Source: an uncultured Aquincola sp.
GTDB lineage: Bacteria; Pseudomonadota; Gammaproteobacteria; Burkholderiales; Burkholderiaceae
Length of the DNA stretch: 5,549 nucleotides
Assembly (NCBI GenBank): GCA_937883885.1
Contig: CAKZXL010000941.1
Span: forward strand, 1 to 5,549
Direction of reading: 5' to 3'
Positions within the stretch are counted from its first letter, which is position 1; each line of letters starts with the position of its first letter. Below, one piece after another: positions 5,193-5,549 of the stretch. The notes below the pieces were generated by a model, which was not told where the DNA came from, ran no database searches, and worked only from the letters and a program-made list of their open reading frames with translations. Position numbers and translations under genes: made by a program.

Positions 5193-5549
5193 ATGATCGT
5201 CAAGACCCTGGGCCGCGTCGACTATGCCGCCACCGAGGCGGCGATGCGCGCCTTCACCGATCAACGCGATGCCGACACGCCCGACGAACTGTGGCTGTGC
5301 GAGCACGACCCCGTCTACACCCAGGGCATTGCCGGCCGCAGCGAGCATGTGCTCAGCCCCGAGGGCATTCCGGTGGTGCGCACCAACCGCGGTGGCCAGG
5401 TCACCTACCACGGCCCCGGCCAGGTGGTGGCCTATCCGCTGGTCGACCTGCGCCGGCTGGCCATCTACGTCAAGGAATACGTGTTCCGGCTGGAGCAGGC
5501 GGTGCTCAAGACGCTGGCCGACTACGGCGTCACCGGCCACCGGGTGGCC
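5193..5549 (+). CDS. lipB: Octanoyltransferase LipB (lipoate biosynthesis), 3' part beyond the window
   Basis: LipB moves the octanoyl group from acyl carrier protein to lipoyl domains of 2-oxoacid dehydrogenases and the glycine cleavage H protein; LipA then inserts sulfur. The first 119 codons are present. Family features are LGRVDYAAT near the start, [12 protein letters not shown] (34-45), and the signature R66[11 protein letters not shown]77, followed by [11 protein letters not shown]. The catalytic lysine and cysteine of the family lie further downstream, outside the window, so activity cannot be judged here. ATG 5193 places conserved sequence right at the N-terminus; no Shine-Dalgarno is visible, and an in-frame TTG at 5184 is a weaker alternative. 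Its usual upstream neighbour, DUF493, is separated from it by the antisense Sel1 gene. Confidence 0.95.
   Translation, partial: MIVKTLGRVDYAATEAAMRAFTDQRDADTPDELWLCEHDPVYTQGIAGRSEHVLSPEGIPVVRTNRGGQVTYHGPGQVVAYPLVDLRRLAIYVKEYVFRLEQAVLKTLADYGVTGHRVA

Noticed and set aside
1..5549. Search for mobile elements, CRISPR arrays, tRNA/rRNA or a defence-type island
   Set aside because: No transposase or integrase motifs, no spaced repeats, no tRNA-like cloverleaf and no shift in base composition were seen; the gene content is housekeeping and accessory-envelope.

Overview
The window is compact, GC-rich DNA that looks chromosomal, from a proteobacterium. The best fit is a betaproteobacterium of the order Burkholderiales. 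The pointers are strong G/C preference at third codon positions, CCTACAAT-type -10 sequence directly before a start codon, and a dacA / D-amino-acid aminotransferase / DUF493 (YbeD) / lipB neighbourhood. This assignment is inferred from gene order and composition; there is no rRNA or other decisive marker. No mobile element, tRNA, rRNA, CRISPR array or phage gene is visible, and no stretch over 300 bases lacks a gene.

Layout. (1) Positions 1-930, minus strand: most of an imelysin-family (peptidase M75, IrpA-like) periplasmic protein with a twin-arginine-like signal, cut by the window start. (2) Positions 931-1031: a divergent control region. It holds a perfect 17-bp palindrome resembling a Fur box beside the imelysin start, and a TACAAT -10 element so close to the ferredoxin ATG that its mRNA may be leaderless. 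(3) Positions 1032-4442, plus strand: five closely spaced genes (gaps of 22, 39, 32 and 42 nt), likely one operon: a thioredoxin-fold [2Fe-2S] ferredoxin, a small alpha/beta hydrolase, a secreted D-alanyl-D-alanine carboxypeptidase (PBP5/DacA type), a D-amino-acid aminotransferase, and a DUF493 protein. (4) Positions 4426-5151, minus strand: a secreted Sel1-repeat protein whose 3' end overlaps that of DUF493 by 17 bp. (5) Position 5193 to the window end, plus strand: the first 119 codons of lipB.

How the genes may work together. DacA releases D-alanine from peptidoglycan stem peptides in the periplasm; the next gene encodes a cytoplasmic PLP enzyme with all the recognised D-alanine transaminase residues, so the pair could join wall trimming to D-alanine recycling. 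DUF493 and lipB continue the dacA-ybeD-lipB order known from Escherichia coli, here interrupted by the opposite-strand Sel1 gene. The imelysin gene is a separate transcription unit, probably iron-responsive.

Most of the window is housekeeping sequence and I see no clearly new multi-gene system. The points most worth checking are the Fur-like palindrome, the possible leaderless ferredoxin mRNA, the dacA-dat coupling, and the Sel1 gene placed antisense between DUF493 and lipB.
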